DNA from: DASRTE01 sp035316885
GTDB lineage: Bacteria > Actinomycetota > Actinomycetes > Jiangellales > Jiangellaceae
Reading direction: 5' to 3'
DNA: 31,112 nucleotides
NCBI GenBank assembly: GCA_035316885.1
Contig: DATHII010000213.1
Coordinates: forward strand, 1-31,112
In this document: piece by piece, positions 1 to 8,050 of the stretch
Layout of the letters: each line of letters starts with the position of its first letter
Position numbering within the stretch: position 1 is the first letter of the stretch
Made by a program: the position numbers and the translations under genes
The notes under the pieces: model-generated
The model's database searches: none
Told to the model about the DNA's origin: nothing
The model's input: only the letters and a program-made list of their open reading frames with translations

Positions 1-888
1 GTGAGACACGGGATCAGATCCTGGGGGCCGGGGCTGCTGCTGGTCGCGCCGTCGATCGTGGCCGTCGCTGTCTTCGTCTACGGCCTCATCGGCTCGACCG
101 TAAACCTGTCGCTCACCGACCGGCACTCCGCCCGCCCGGCGACGCGTCACGTCGGGTTCGAGAACTACGTGAACCTGTTCGACGACGACCGGTTCCTGCA
201 CTCGTTGCGGAATCTGGCGGTCCTCACCGTCGTCTTCGTCGTGGGGACGATCTTCTTCGGACTCCTCTGGGCACTGCTACTGGAGAAGGGCGTATCGGGC
301 GAAGGGATATTCCGGTCGGTATACCTGTTCCCGATGGCCGTGTCGTTCGTCGCGTCGGGGGTGGTGTGGCGGTGGCTGCTCAACAGCGCACAGGGTGAGA
401 ATGCCGGCGGCCTCAATGCGCTGTTCGGGATACTCGGGGTGGACTTCCTGCAGAACCAGTGGTGGTCGAACCCGACCTGGGGCATGGCCGCGATGGCGCT
501 GCCGGCGATCTGGCAGCTCTCCGGGTACATCATGGCGCTGTTCCTGGCCGGCTTTCGTGGAATTCCCGGCGAGCTGCGTGAGGCCGCCCGGATAGACGGC
601 GCAAGTGAGTTCCAGCTCTACCGGCACGTGATCTTCCCGCAGTTGTCGCCGGTCGCGCTGTCGGCCCTGATCATCGTCGGCCACATGTCGATGAAGATGT
701 TCGACCTGATCATGGCCGTGTCCGGTGCGCAGTATGTCACCGAGGTGCCCGCGGTCTACATGTGGCAGACCCTGCTGACCAACGACTACGCCAAGGCTGC
801 GGCGATCGCGATCGTCCTGCTGGTGATCGTCGCCGTGCTGGTGATCCCGTACCTGGTCCAGAACGCGCGGGCGGAGCGAGCCCGATGA
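1..888 (+). CDS. Carbohydrate ABC transporter permease, MalF/UgpA type (first of pair)
   Basis: One of two membrane permeases of a sugar ABC importer, which moves sugar from an extracellular binding protein into the cytoplasm. The 295-residue product has about six hydrophobic segments, beginning at residues 10-32 (LLLVAPSIVAVAVFVYGLIG). The cytoplasmic EAA loop that docks on the ATPase is clear at residues 191-201 (ELREAARIDGA), followed by the usual PQLSP. Length is typical of the family. The frame is open from the first base of the window; the GTG at base 1 gives a plausible N-terminus (MRHGIRSWGPG), but an upstream start outside the window cannot be excluded. Its stop overlaps the start of the second permease in ATGA. 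The solute-binding protein and ATPase genes are not in the window; the binding protein is usually encoded just upstream. The sugar is unknown; the nearby gal operon suggests galactose or a galactoside (inference). Confidence 0.9.
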   Translation: MRHGIRSWGPGLLLVAPSIVAVAVFVYGLIGSTVNLSLTDRHSARPATRHVGFENYVNLFDDDRFLHSLRNLAVLTVVFVVGTIFFGLLWALLLEKGVSGEGIFRSVYLFPMAVSFVASGVVWRWLLNSAQGENAGGLNALFGILGVDFLQNQWWSNPTWGMAAMALPAIWQLSGYIMALFLAGFRGIPGELREAARIDGASEFQLYRHVIFPQLSPVALSALIIVGHMSMKMFDLIMAVSGAQYVTEVPAVYMWQTLLTNDYAKAAAIAIVLLVIVAVLVIPYLVQNARAERAR

Positions 889-1772
889 GCACGGGGACCG
901 CCCTGCAGGCGCCGGCACCGCTCGCCCCCCCGCGGGCCAGGTCGACACCGGCCAAGACCGCCGCTGCCCGGGCGGTGCGATACGGCCTGCTCCTGTTCTT
1001 CGTGGTGGTCGTGCTGATCCCGGTGTACGTCCTGGTGGTGACCAGCTTCAAGCCACCCGCCGAGACCGGAGTGTCCAACGCCTGGTCGTTGCCCGACGCG
1101 TGGACAACCGAGTCGTGGAGCCGCGCCTGGGAGGCGCTCAGCCCGTCATTGTGGCGCACCTTCTCGTTGGCGATCCCGGCGTCCATCATCGCCGCGTTCC
1201 TCGGGTCACTGAACGGGTTCGTGCTCTCGCGGTGGAAGTTCCCGTACGCCGACCTGGTTTTCACCCTGTTCCTGTTCGGGATGTTCATCCCCTACCAGGC
1301 GGTGATGATCCCGCTGCGGCAGCTGACGATCGACATCGGCCTGCCGAGCGGCGTCCCGACGCTGATACTCGCCCACGTCGTGTACGGCATCCCGATCTGC
1401 ACCCTGATCTTCCGCGGGTACTACTCCACGACGATCCCGGCGGACCTCATCGAGGCGGCCCGGGTCGACGGCGCGGGCATGATCCGCACCTACACGTCGA
1501 TCATCCTGCCGCTGTCGGCGCCGGGGTTCGTCGTCACGCTGATCTGGCAGTTCACCTCGGTCTGGAACGACTTCCTGTTCGCGATCTTCCTGTCGAACAC
1601 CCGCAACGGGCCGGTGACGATCGCCCTCAACGCGCTCGCGGGTGGCCAGCTCACCGACTATGCCGCGAGCATGGCCGGCGCGCTGCTCGCGTCCCTGCCG
1701 ACACTGGTCGTGTACATCCTGCTCGGCCGCTATTTCATCAGTGGTCTGATGGCGGGTTCGTTGAAGAGCTGA
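885..1772 (+). CDS. Carbohydrate ABC transporter permease, MalG/UgpE type (second of pair)
   Basis: Second membrane subunit of the sugar ABC importer, forming a heterodimeric channel with the upstream permease. The 295-residue product has a Pro/Ala-rich N-terminal tail, a first membrane segment near residues 30-50, and the EAA docking loop at residues 190-196 (EAARVDG) followed by LPLSAPG. It ends in GLMAGSLKS, the typical C-terminus of MalG-like permeases. The ATG at 885 overlaps the previous stop by four bases, which fixes the start better than upstream in-frame codons that would lie inside the first permease gene. Its last 35 bases overlap the 3' end of galK on the other strand, so the two genes converge without any spacer. 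Confidence 0.92.
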   Translation: MSTGTALQAPAPLAPPRARSTPAKTAAARAVRYGLLLFFVVVVLIPVYVLVVTSFKPPAETGVSNAWSLPDAWTTESWSRAWEALSPSLWRTFSLAIPASIIAAFLGSLNGFVLSRWKFPYADLVFTLFLFGMFIPYQAVMIPLRQLTIDIGLPSGVPTLILAHVVYGIPICTLIFRGYYSTTIPADLIEAARVDGAGMIRTYTSIILPLSAPGFVVTLIWQFTSVWNDFLFAIFLSNTRNGPVTIALNALAGGQLTDYAASMAGALLASLPTLVVYILLGRYFISGLMAGSLKS

Positions 1773-2931
1773 CGTCGGGCCGTGCGTCAGGGGCGAGGCG
1801 GTGGGCGCCGGCTGACGGGACGGCGACGAACGACGACGGCGGATCGAAGCGGCGCCCGGCAAACGCCGACTCGACGGCTCGTACTGACGCTTCGACGGCC
1901 GTGTCCTCCACGAGCGCGATCACGCAGCCGCCGAAACCGCCTCCGGTGATGCGGGCACCGTACGCCCCGGCCTCCAGCAGCGTGTCGACGGCGAGGTCGA
2001 CCTCCGGAACCGTGATCTCGAAGTCGTCGCGCAGCGAGAGGTGCGACGCGGTCAGCGCCGGACCGATTTCCCGAAGATCGGCGCCGGACCGCAGCAGATC
2101 CGCTACCGCGAGGACACGGGCGTTCTCAGTGACGACATGCCGGGCTCGGGGGAGCAGCGGCAGGGGCAGCGCACCGAGGTCGGTGAGTGCCGCGTCACGC
2201 AGCGCGGGAACTCCCAGCAGCCGCGCCGCCTCCTCGCAGTCGCGGCGACGGGCAACGTACTCGCCGTCGACGTGGCGGTGCGGCGCCCTGGTGTCCACGA
2301 CGAGCAGTGCCAGCCCATGCGCGGACAGGTCGATGGAGACGTGCTCGACGGCCATCGACCGGGTGTCCAGGAATACCGCGTGGTTCTCGCGTCCGTGCAT
2401 CGACGCCATCTGGTCCATGACTCCGGTCGGTGCCCCGACGAAGCCGTTCTCCGCCCGCTGGCACAGCCTCGCGACGGCGGTCCGGTCGAGGGACAGGCCG
2501 GACAGGTCCGACCACGCGATAGCAGCGGCGCACTCGAGCGCTGCCGACGACGACAGCCCCGCGCCCAGTGGGACGTCGCCGTCGACGACGACGTCGATGT
2601 CGCGGACCGGATGGCCGTCGACGCGCAGGGCCCACGCCACCCCGGCGACGTACGCACTCCAACCCGTGACCCCGCCGGGCGTCACTGCAGCGGCGTCCAC
2701 GGTCACGTCCTCGCCGGGCGACTGGAGCGACCGCATCCGGGTCGTGCGGCTGGGGGAGAGAGCTGCCGCCACCACGACCCGCTGCGCCAGGGCGAGCGGC
2801 AGCACGAAGCCGTCGTTGTAGTCGGTGTGCTCGCCGATCAGGTTGACCCGACCCGGTGCGGCCCACAGACCCGCCGGCTCCCGGCCGTACGCGTCCCGGA
2901 AGGCCTCGACGAGCGCCGCCGGGGGGCTCAT
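1738..2931 (-). CDS. galK: Galactokinase
   Basis: Phosphorylates alpha-D-galactose with ATP to galactose 1-phosphate, the first committed step of the Leloir pathway, in the cytosol. The 397-residue product shows all GHMP-kinase landmarks: the galactokinase signature at residues 28-40 (GRVNLIGEHTDYN), the ATP-binding loop at 122-132 (LGAGLSSSAAL), the catalytic Asp in MDQMAS (D173), and the third motif GGGFGGC near the C-terminus. The ATG at 2931 overlaps the galE stop in ATGA and matches the usual galactokinase N-terminus. The frame stays open further upstream, but that part lies inside galE and is not coding. After the usual SAGAHRL end there is a short tail of about 16 residues, encoded where the gene overlaps the convergent permease. 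Confidence 0.96.
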   Translation of the reverse strand: MSPPAALVEAFRDAYGREPAGLWAAPGRVNLIGEHTDYNDGFVLPLALAQRVVVAAALSPSRTTRMRSLQSPGEDVTVDAAAVTPGGVTGWSAYVAGVAWALRVDGHPVRDIDVVVDGDVPLGAGLSSSAALECAAAIAWSDLSGLSLDRTAVARLCQRAENGFVGAPTGVMDQMASMHGRENHAVFLDTRSMAVEHVSIDLSAHGLALLVVDTRAPHRHVDGEYVARRRDCEEAARLLGVPALRDAALTDLGALPLPLLPRARHVVTENARVLAVADLLRSGADLREIGPALTASHLSLRDDFEITVPEVDLAVDTLLEAGAYGARITGGGFGGCVIALVEDTAVEASVRAVESAFAGRRFDPPSSFVAVPSAGAHRLAPDARPDVSSSTNPPSDH

Positions 2932-3875
2932 CCGCGAACGAACGCCCAGGCATCGGCGACGATGCGCTCGAGGTCGTGTCGCGGCGTCCAGCCCAGCTCG
3001 GCTTTGGCGCGCTCGGCGGAGGCGACCAGGGTCGGGGGGTCGCCCGGGCGGCGGTCGCGGTCTACGTGCGGCACCGGATGACCGGTGACACGGCGGCAGG
3101 CGTCGACGACCTCGCGGACCGAGTAGCCGGTACCGGTGCCGAGGTTGAGGACAGTGTGCTCGCCGGGCACCGCTGCCTCGAGCGCCAGCAGGTGGGCGTC
3201 CATAAGGTCCTCGACATGGAGGTAGTCGCGGATCGCGGTGCCATCGGGTGTGGCGTAGTCGGTGCCGAAGACGTCGACGGATCGGCGGCGACCTGCGGGG
3301 ACGGCCAGGACGTTGGGGATCAGGTGCGTCTCCGGGTCGTGCCGCTCGCCGAGGCCCCCCGACGAGCCGCCGACGTTGAAGTAGCGCAGGCTCGCCGCTG
3401 CGAGCCCGTGGGCCCGCGCTTCGCCGGCGATCATGTGGTCGACTGCGAGCTTGGACTGGCCGTATGGACTCTCCGGTACGGCGGGGGTGTTCTCGGTGAT
3501 CGGCGACTCGGTCGGCGTCCCGTAGGTGGCCGCGGTGGATGAGAAGACCAGGCGTGGCACGCCGGCCTCGCGCATGGCCCGGAGTAGGTGCAGCGATCCG
3601 ACGACGTTGGCCGACCAGTACGACTCCGGGTGCGCGACCGACTCGGCGACCAACGACTTCGCCGCGAAATGCAATACCGCGTCGAAGCCCCCGCCGTCGA
3701 GGACCGCACCGGCCTCCGACACACCGCTCTCGACGAGGGTCGCGCCGTCGGGGACAGCGTCGCGGTGACCGGTCGACAGGTCGTCGAGCACGACGACCTC
3801 GTGGTCGGACGCGAGCAGCGTGGCCGCGACGATCGACCCGATGTAGCCGGCTCCGCCGGTGACGAGCAGTTTCAC
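2928..3875 (-). CDS. galE: UDP-glucose 4-epimerase
   Basis: Interconverts UDP-galactose and UDP-glucose with bound NAD. It closes the Leloir cycle and can also feed UDP-sugars to glycan synthesis. The 315-residue protein is an extended short-chain dehydrogenase: NAD-binding GGAGYIG at residues 7-13, DDLSTG at 31-36, catalytic Ser/Thr near SSTAATYG (112-119), and the YxxxK pair Y138/K142 in SPYGQSK. The GTG start at 3875 overlaps the galT stop in GTGA and gives the standard N-terminus MKLLVTGGAGYIGS. The stop overlaps the galK start in ATGA. It is the middle gene of the coupled galT-galE-galK operon. Confidence 0.96.
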   Translation of the reverse strand: MKLLVTGGAGYIGSIVAATLLASDHEVVVLDDLSTGHRDAVPDGATLVESGVSEAGAVLDGGGFDAVLHFAAKSLVAESVAHPESYWSANVVGSLHLLRAMREAGVPRLVFSSTAATYGTPTESPITENTPAVPESPYGQSKLAVDHMIAGEARAHGLAAASLRYFNVGGSSGGLGERHDPETHLIPNVLAVPAGRRRSVDVFGTDYATPDGTAIRDYLHVEDLMDAHLLALEAAVPGEHTVLNLGTGTGYSVREVVDACRRVTGHPVPHVDRDRRPGDPPTLVASAERAKAELGWTPRHDLERIVADAWAFVRG

Positions 3876-4960
3876 TGCCTGACCTCTCGTAGACGATGGG
3901 CGACGTTTTCGGGCAGGACGTCGGTGACGAAGGCACCCATGCCGGACTCCGACCCGGCAAGGTACTTCAACTTGTCCCTCGCGCGCCGGATCGAGAAGAC
4001 CTGGAGGTGTAGGTACGCGAGGTCGCGGTCCGCCCGGACCGGGGCCTGGTGCCAGGCGGCGACATAGGGGAGCGGTGCGTCGTAGAGCGCGTCGAGGCGA
4101 CGCAGCACGTCGAGGTAGACGCCCACGAAGTCGTCGCGCTCCTCGCCGGAAAGCGATGCGATGTCGGGCACCTGACGGGCGGGATAGAGGTGGACCTCGA
4201 CCGGCCAGCGTGCCGCCGCGGGAACGTACGCGGTCCAGTGTGCGGAGTCGGCCACGACGCGGACCTCGGCCGCGCGCTCGGCGGCGAGCAGGTCGGCGAA
4301 CAGGTTGGAACCCGTCGCCTGCTCGTGACGGCGGGCAGAGCTCAGCATCTGCCCGGTGCGCGGTGTCACGAACGGATAGGCGTAGATCTGGCCGTGTGGG
4401 TGGGCGAGCGTGACGCCGATCTCCTCGCCGCGGTTCTCGAAGCAGAACACCTGCTCGACCCCGGACAGCGTGGAGAGGGCCGACGCGCGATCGGCCCAGG
4501 CGTCGACGACGAGCCTGGCGTGCTCAGGCGGGAGATCGGCGAACGACGACGCGTGGTCGCTGGTGAAACAGACGACCTCGCAGCGGCCGACGCCCGCCCG
4601 GTGGGGCACGATGGCGATCGGCCCTGGATGGCCCGGGTCGGCAGCGTCGGTCGACAGGCTGGGGAATCGGTTCTCGAACACGACGACGTCGTAGTCGGAA
4701 GCGGGGATCTCAGTCCGGCGCGTGCCGGTCGACGGGCACAGGGGGCACTCCTGCTCGGGCGGCAGGAACGTCCGCGTCTGACGATGGGAGGCCATCACGA
4801 CCCACTCGTTCAGGACTGGGTCGTATCGCAGCTGCGATGACGTCCCTACGGGCGGCAGGTCACGCTTGTCGTCGACGAGTCGCGACGGTCTCGCGGGCTC
4901 ATCGAGGTCGAAATAGATGATCTCCCGGCCGTCTGCAAGCCGGGTCGAGGTGCGCCTCAC
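3872..4960 (-). CDS. galT: Galactose-1-phosphate uridylyltransferase
   Basis: Transfers UMP from UDP-glucose to galactose 1-phosphate, giving UDP-galactose and glucose 1-phosphate; second Leloir enzyme, HIT superfamily. The 362-residue product opens with RRTSTRLADGREIIYFD, a typical GalT N-terminus. It carries a Cys pair in CPLCPS (residues 72-77), presumably for zinc, the catalytic HPH at 187-189 (H189 is the nucleophile by analogy with E. coli H166), and a second HIT-like half. The GTG at 4960 is chosen because family members start here. The frame is open to 5104, but the extra residues look unlike GalT. Only a weak AGG lies nine bases before the start. First gene of the gal operon, so its promoter should lie in 4961-5130, the divergent gap to the CBS-domain gene. 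No convincing -10/-35 pair was found there. Confidence 0.93.
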   Translation of the reverse strand: MRRTSTRLADGREIIYFDLDEPARPSRLVDDKRDLPPVGTSSQLRYDPVLNEWVVMASHRQTRTFLPPEQECPLCPSTGTRRTEIPASDYDVVVFENRFPSLSTDAADPGHPGPIAIVPHRAGVGRCEVVCFTSDHASSFADLPPEHARLVVDAWADRASALSTLSGVEQVFCFENRGEEIGVTLAHPHGQIYAYPFVTPRTGQMLSSARRHEQATGSNLFADLLAAERAAEVRVVADSAHWTAYVPAAARWPVEVHLYPARQVPDIASLSGEERDDFVGVYLDVLRRLDALYDAPLPYVAAWHQAPVRADRDLAYLHLQVFSIRRARDKLKYLAGSESGMGAFVTDVLPENVAHRLREVRQ

Positions 4961-5130
4961 CAGGATGCGCCTGGGCAACGGCAGGTGGTCACGTCTGACG
5001 CCGCTCCTCTCGCGTTGGGATTCGCTACGTGCCGCTGACTTGTCTACCAGGCAATCTCGACAGCGCGCCGCGAGCCCTACCATGGGCCGGTGGACGGTTG
5101 TCATAGTTGCCCGACGGCGGTGCCTCGACC

Positions 5131-6480
5131 GTGAGCCTTGACGTCCTGGCCAATGTCGGGCTCGTCCTGCTGTTCGTGCTCATCGGTGGTGTCTTCGCCG
5201 CCACCGAGATCGCACTCGTGTCGCTGCGGGAGAGCCAGCTCACGCAGCTCGCGCGGCGCGGCCGCCGGGGCGCCAAGGTGGCCGCGTTGGCTCGCGACCC
5301 GAACCGGTTCCTCGCCGCGGTCCAGATCGGGGTCACGGCAGCCGGGTTCTTCTCGGCGGCGTTCGGGGCCACGACGCTGGCCGACGACCTCAGCCCCGTA
5401 CTGGTCGGGTGGGGGCTCTCGCAGACCGCAGCGGAGCTGACGGCGCTGATCGGCATCACGCTGGTGATCGTGTACGTCTCGCTGGTCCTCAGCGAGCTCG
5501 CACCCAAGCGTCTCGCGCTGCAGCGGGCCGAAGGGGTCGCCACGGTCGTCGCACCGCCGCTGGATCGGTTCGCCATCCTCATGCGGCCGGTGATCTGGCT
5601 GCTCTCGAAGTCCAGCGACGCCGTCGTCCGGCTGCTCGGCGGCGATCCGGCGGCCAGTCGTGAGGAGATCAGCGAGCAGGAGCTGCGGCAGATGCTGACG
5701 GCCCACGAGAGCCTGGGCGAGGAGGAGCGCCGGATCGTCGAGGACGTCTTTGCCACGGGTGATCGGCAGGTGCGCGAGGTGATGCGTCCGCGGACCGAAG
5801 TCGACTTCCTCGACGCCGGGATGCCGGTCTACCAGGCGGTGAAGTCCGCGACCACGATGCCCCACTCGCGGTACCCGGTGGTCCGCGGCTCCGCCGACGA
5901 CGTCGTCGGCTTCGTCCACGTCCGCGACCTGTACTCGCCCGAGATCGCCAACACAAGCGTCCGGGTCGGCGAGATCGCCCGCGACATCCTCATGCTCCCC
6001 GGTACGAAGCGCGTGTTGCCGGCGATGTCCGAGATGCGCCGTGTCGGCGGCCACATCGCTGTCGTCGTCGACGAGTACGGCGGCACGGCGGGCATCGTGA
6101 CGCTCGAGGACCTGGTGGAGGAGCTGGTCGGCGAGATCTGGGACGAGTACGACGCCGACGAGGAGGCACCGGCCCGCTCGTCCGAAGGTGCGGTGGAGGT
6201 CGACGGACTGCTCAACATCGAGGACTTCGCCGAGCAGACGGGAGTCGAACTTCCCGACGGGCCCTACGAGACCGTTGCCGGTTACGTCGTCGCGGCGCTG
6301 GGCCGGTTGCCTGACAGGGGCGACACCATCGAGATCGGGGGCCACCGCCTGCAGGTGGTGGCGCTCGACGGCCGGCGCGCGGCACGGCTGCGACTCACAG
6401 CGGAAGTGCCCGCGGCGGAGGCCGCGGACCAGCCCGATCAGGAGCCGACCCGGCCCGCACCGGACCGGCTGACAGAATGA
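5131..6480 (+). CDS. CNNM/CorC-type membrane protein with CBS pair and transporter-associated domain
   Basis: Membrane protein of the HlyC/CorC (TlyC) family, often annotated hemolysin; members are linked to Mg2+/Co2+ homeostasis. The roughly 449-residue product has an N-terminal DUF21/CNNM membrane domain starting LANVGLVLLFVLIGGVFAATEIAL, then the conserved junction ISEQELRQMLTAHESLGEEER. A CBS pair follows (VREVMRPRTEVDFLD, then HIAVVVDEYGGTAGIVTLED), and last the CorC_HlyC domain (VDGLLNIEDFAEQTG). The C-terminus is rich in Pro/Asp/Glu. GTG at 5131 is chosen; an in-frame TTG at 5107 would add eight residues. Its stop overlaps the trpS start in ATGA, so the two are probably co-transcribed. 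The ion specificity cannot be told from sequence. Confidence 0.9.
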   Translation: MSLDVLANVGLVLLFVLIGGVFAATEIALVSLRESQLTQLARRGRRGAKVAALARDPNRFLAAVQIGVTAAGFFSAAFGATTLADDLSPVLVGWGLSQTAAELTALIGITLVIVYVSLVLSELAPKRLALQRAEGVATVVAPPLDRFAILMRPVIWLLSKSSDAVVRLLGGDPAASREEISEQELRQMLTAHESLGEEERRIVEDVFATGDRQVREVMRPRTEVDFLDAGMPVYQAVKSATTMPHSRYPVVRGSADDVVGFVHVRDLYSPEIANTSVRVGEIARDILMLPGTKRVLPAMSEMRRVGGHIAVVVDEYGGTAGIVTLEDLVEELVGEIWDEYDADEEAPARSSEGAVEVDGLLNIEDFAEQTGVELPDGPYETVAGYVVAALGRLPDRGDTIEIGGHRLQVVALDGRRAARLRLTAEVPAAEAADQPDQEPTRPAPDRLTE

Positions 6481-7493
6481 CCACCATGACCGCCGCCCGC
6501 CCTCGCGTGTTCTCCGGCATGCAGCCGACGAACGACTCGCTGCACCTCGGCAACTACCTCGGGGCGTTGCGTCAGTGGGTTGCCCTGCAGGAGACTCACG
6601 ACGCGTTCTACTGCGTCGTCGACATGCACGCCATCACCTCCGGACACGACCCGAAGGTGTTGCGCTACCGGACCCGGCTGACCGCCGCCCAGTACCTGGC
6701 CGCCGGACTCGACCCCGAGCGGAGCACGCTGTTCGTGCAGAGCCATGCGCCCGAGCACGCACAGCTCGCCTGGGTGCTGGGCTGCATCACCGGCTTCGGC
6801 GAGGCGAGCCGGATGACGCAGTTCAAGGACAAGGCGGCGCGCCAGAGTTCGGATGGCCCCACCGTCGGCCTGTTCACCTACCCGGTGCTGCAGGCCGCCG
6901 ACATCCTGCTCTACAACGCGGACAAGGTTCCGGTCGGTGAGGACCAGCGTCAGCACGTCGAGCTCACCCGTGACCTCGGCGGGCGGTTCAACTCGCGGTT
7001 CGGCCAGACATTCGTGCTGCCGGAGCCGTACATCGTGACGCAGACCGCGAAGATCCTCGACCTGCAGAACCCCAGCGCCAAGATGAGCAAGAGCGTGTCC
7101 GGGTCCGGCCTGGTCGAGCTGCTGGACGATCCGCGCGTTATCGAGAAGCGGATCAAGAGCGCCGTCACCGACACCGGCCGCGACGTGGTGGCCGATCCGG
7201 AGAATAAGCCTGGAGTGACCAACCTGATGACGATTCTGTCCGCGTTCAGCGGCCGCTCGATGGCAGCCATCGAGCGCGACTTCGCCGGACGCGGCTACGG
7301 CGACCTGAAGAAGGAGGTCGCCGCCGCGGTCCTCGACACCGTCGTGCCGTTCCAGGTCCGGCTCGGGGAACTGCTCGACGATCCAGCCGAGCTCGACTCG
7401 CTGCTGGCCCGGGGTGCCGCTAAGGCGCGTGAGGTGTCGTCCCGTACCCTCGGCCAGGTGTACGAGCGCGTCGGGTTCCTCGCCGCCCAGTGA
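6477..7493 (+). CDS. trpS: Tryptophanyl-tRNA synthetase
   Basis: Charges tRNA-Trp with tryptophan; class I aminoacyl-tRNA synthetase, cytosolic, active as a dimer. The 338-residue length is standard for bacterial TrpS. The HIGH-type ATP motif appears as SLHLGNYLG at residues 21-29 following VFSGMQPTND, and the KMSKS loop is intact at 202-206 (KMSKS). The TrpS-specific block YPVLQAADILLY and VPVGEDQRQHVELTRD are both present. The ATG at 6477 overlaps the upstream stop in ATGA; a second ATG three codons later is possible. The stop is overlapped by the following RNA-ligase-like gene in GTGA. Confidence 0.97.
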   Translation: MTTMTAARPRVFSGMQPTNDSLHLGNYLGALRQWVALQETHDAFYCVVDMHAITSGHDPKVLRYRTRLTAAQYLAAGLDPERSTLFVQSHAPEHAQLAWVLGCITGFGEASRMTQFKDKAARQSSDGPTVGLFTYPVLQAADILLYNADKVPVGEDQRQHVELTRDLGGRFNSRFGQTFVLPEPYIVTQTAKILDLQNPSAKMSKSVSGSGLVELLDDPRVIEKRIKSAVTDTGRDVVADPENKPGVTNLMTILSAFSGRSMAAIERDFAGRGYGDLKKEVAAAVLDTVVPFQVRLGELLDDPAELDSLLARGAAKAREVSSRTLGQVYERVGFLAAQ

Positions 7494-8050
7494 CCACTCC
7501 CGGCGAACTCGAGGTGCACACCATCGGTGTGGCGATACCGCTTCCCGAGCCGTACGCGGAAGAGCTGCAGGGGTGGCGGCGCGATGTCGGCGACCCGCTC
7601 GCCTGCGCGATCCCGTCGCACATCACGTTGCTGCCGCCGACCGACGTCGCTTCGGACGACCTCGTGGTTGTCGACAAGCACCTGACCGCGGTGGCGGCGG
7701 CCAGCGAGCCGTTCCACGTCCACCTGCGGGGGACGGCGACGTTCCGGCCGGTCTCGCCGGTCGTGTTCGTCGCGCTGTCGCAGGGAATATCCGCCTGTGA
7801 GCAGCTATCGAAGGCCGTCCGGACCGGTCCGCTCCCGGCCGAGCTCTCCTTCCCGTACCACCCGCACGTGACGATCGCGCACCACCTCCCTGACGAGGCG
7901 ATGGACCGGGCCTTCGTCGGCCTCGCCGACTTCGAGGCGGGCTTCGACGTCACGGCGTTCAGCCTGTACGAGCACGGCCTGGACGAGGTCTGGCGGCCAC
8001 AGCGCTCGTTCGCGCTCGGGTCGGGGGAGGCTCAGACCCGGTCCGCGTAA
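7490..8050 (+). CDS. 2'-5' RNA ligase family protein (2H phosphoesterase superfamily)
   Basis: Small cytosolic protein of the LigT/CPDase-like 2H superfamily, whose members cleave or form 2'-5' or cyclic phosphodiester bonds in RNA or nucleotides; the real substrate here is unknown. The 186-residue product has the two defining HxTx motifs, HITL in IPSHITLLPPTDV (near residue 44) and HVTI in YHPHVTIAHHL (near residue 126), so both catalytic histidines are present. The GTG start lies in a GTGA overlap with the trpS stop, implying translational coupling. The gene converges on the carboxypeptidase gene with a 19-base overlap (8032-8050). The pairing with trpS and a nearby carboxypeptidase recalls the actinobacterial trpS neighbourhood as I know it. 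Confidence 0.85.
   Translation: MTTPGELEVHTIGVAIPLPEPYAEELQGWRRDVGDPLACAIPSHITLLPPTDVASDDLVVVDKHLTAVAAASEPFHVHLRGTATFRPVSPVVFVALSQGISACEQLSKAVRTGPLPAELSFPYHPHVTIAHHLPDEAMDRAFVGLADFEAGFDVTAFSLYEHGLDEVWRPQRSFALGSGEAQTRSA

Noticed and set aside
1100..2821. Rightward open frame of 573 residues over the second permease and galK
   Set aside because: Overlaps two well-supported genes; translation is Ser/Arg-rich with no recognisable domain.
2932..3960. The galK reading frame stays open far upstream, suggesting a 740-residue fused protein
   Set aside because: This stretch is the reverse-frame shadow of galE (and the end of galT), has Arg/Pro-rich low-complexity translation, and galK has a good ATG overlapping the galE stop.
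4961..5104. N-terminal extension of GalT to a start at 5104
   Set aside because: The extra 48 residues do not look like GalT, whereas GTG at 4960 gives the family N-terminus.
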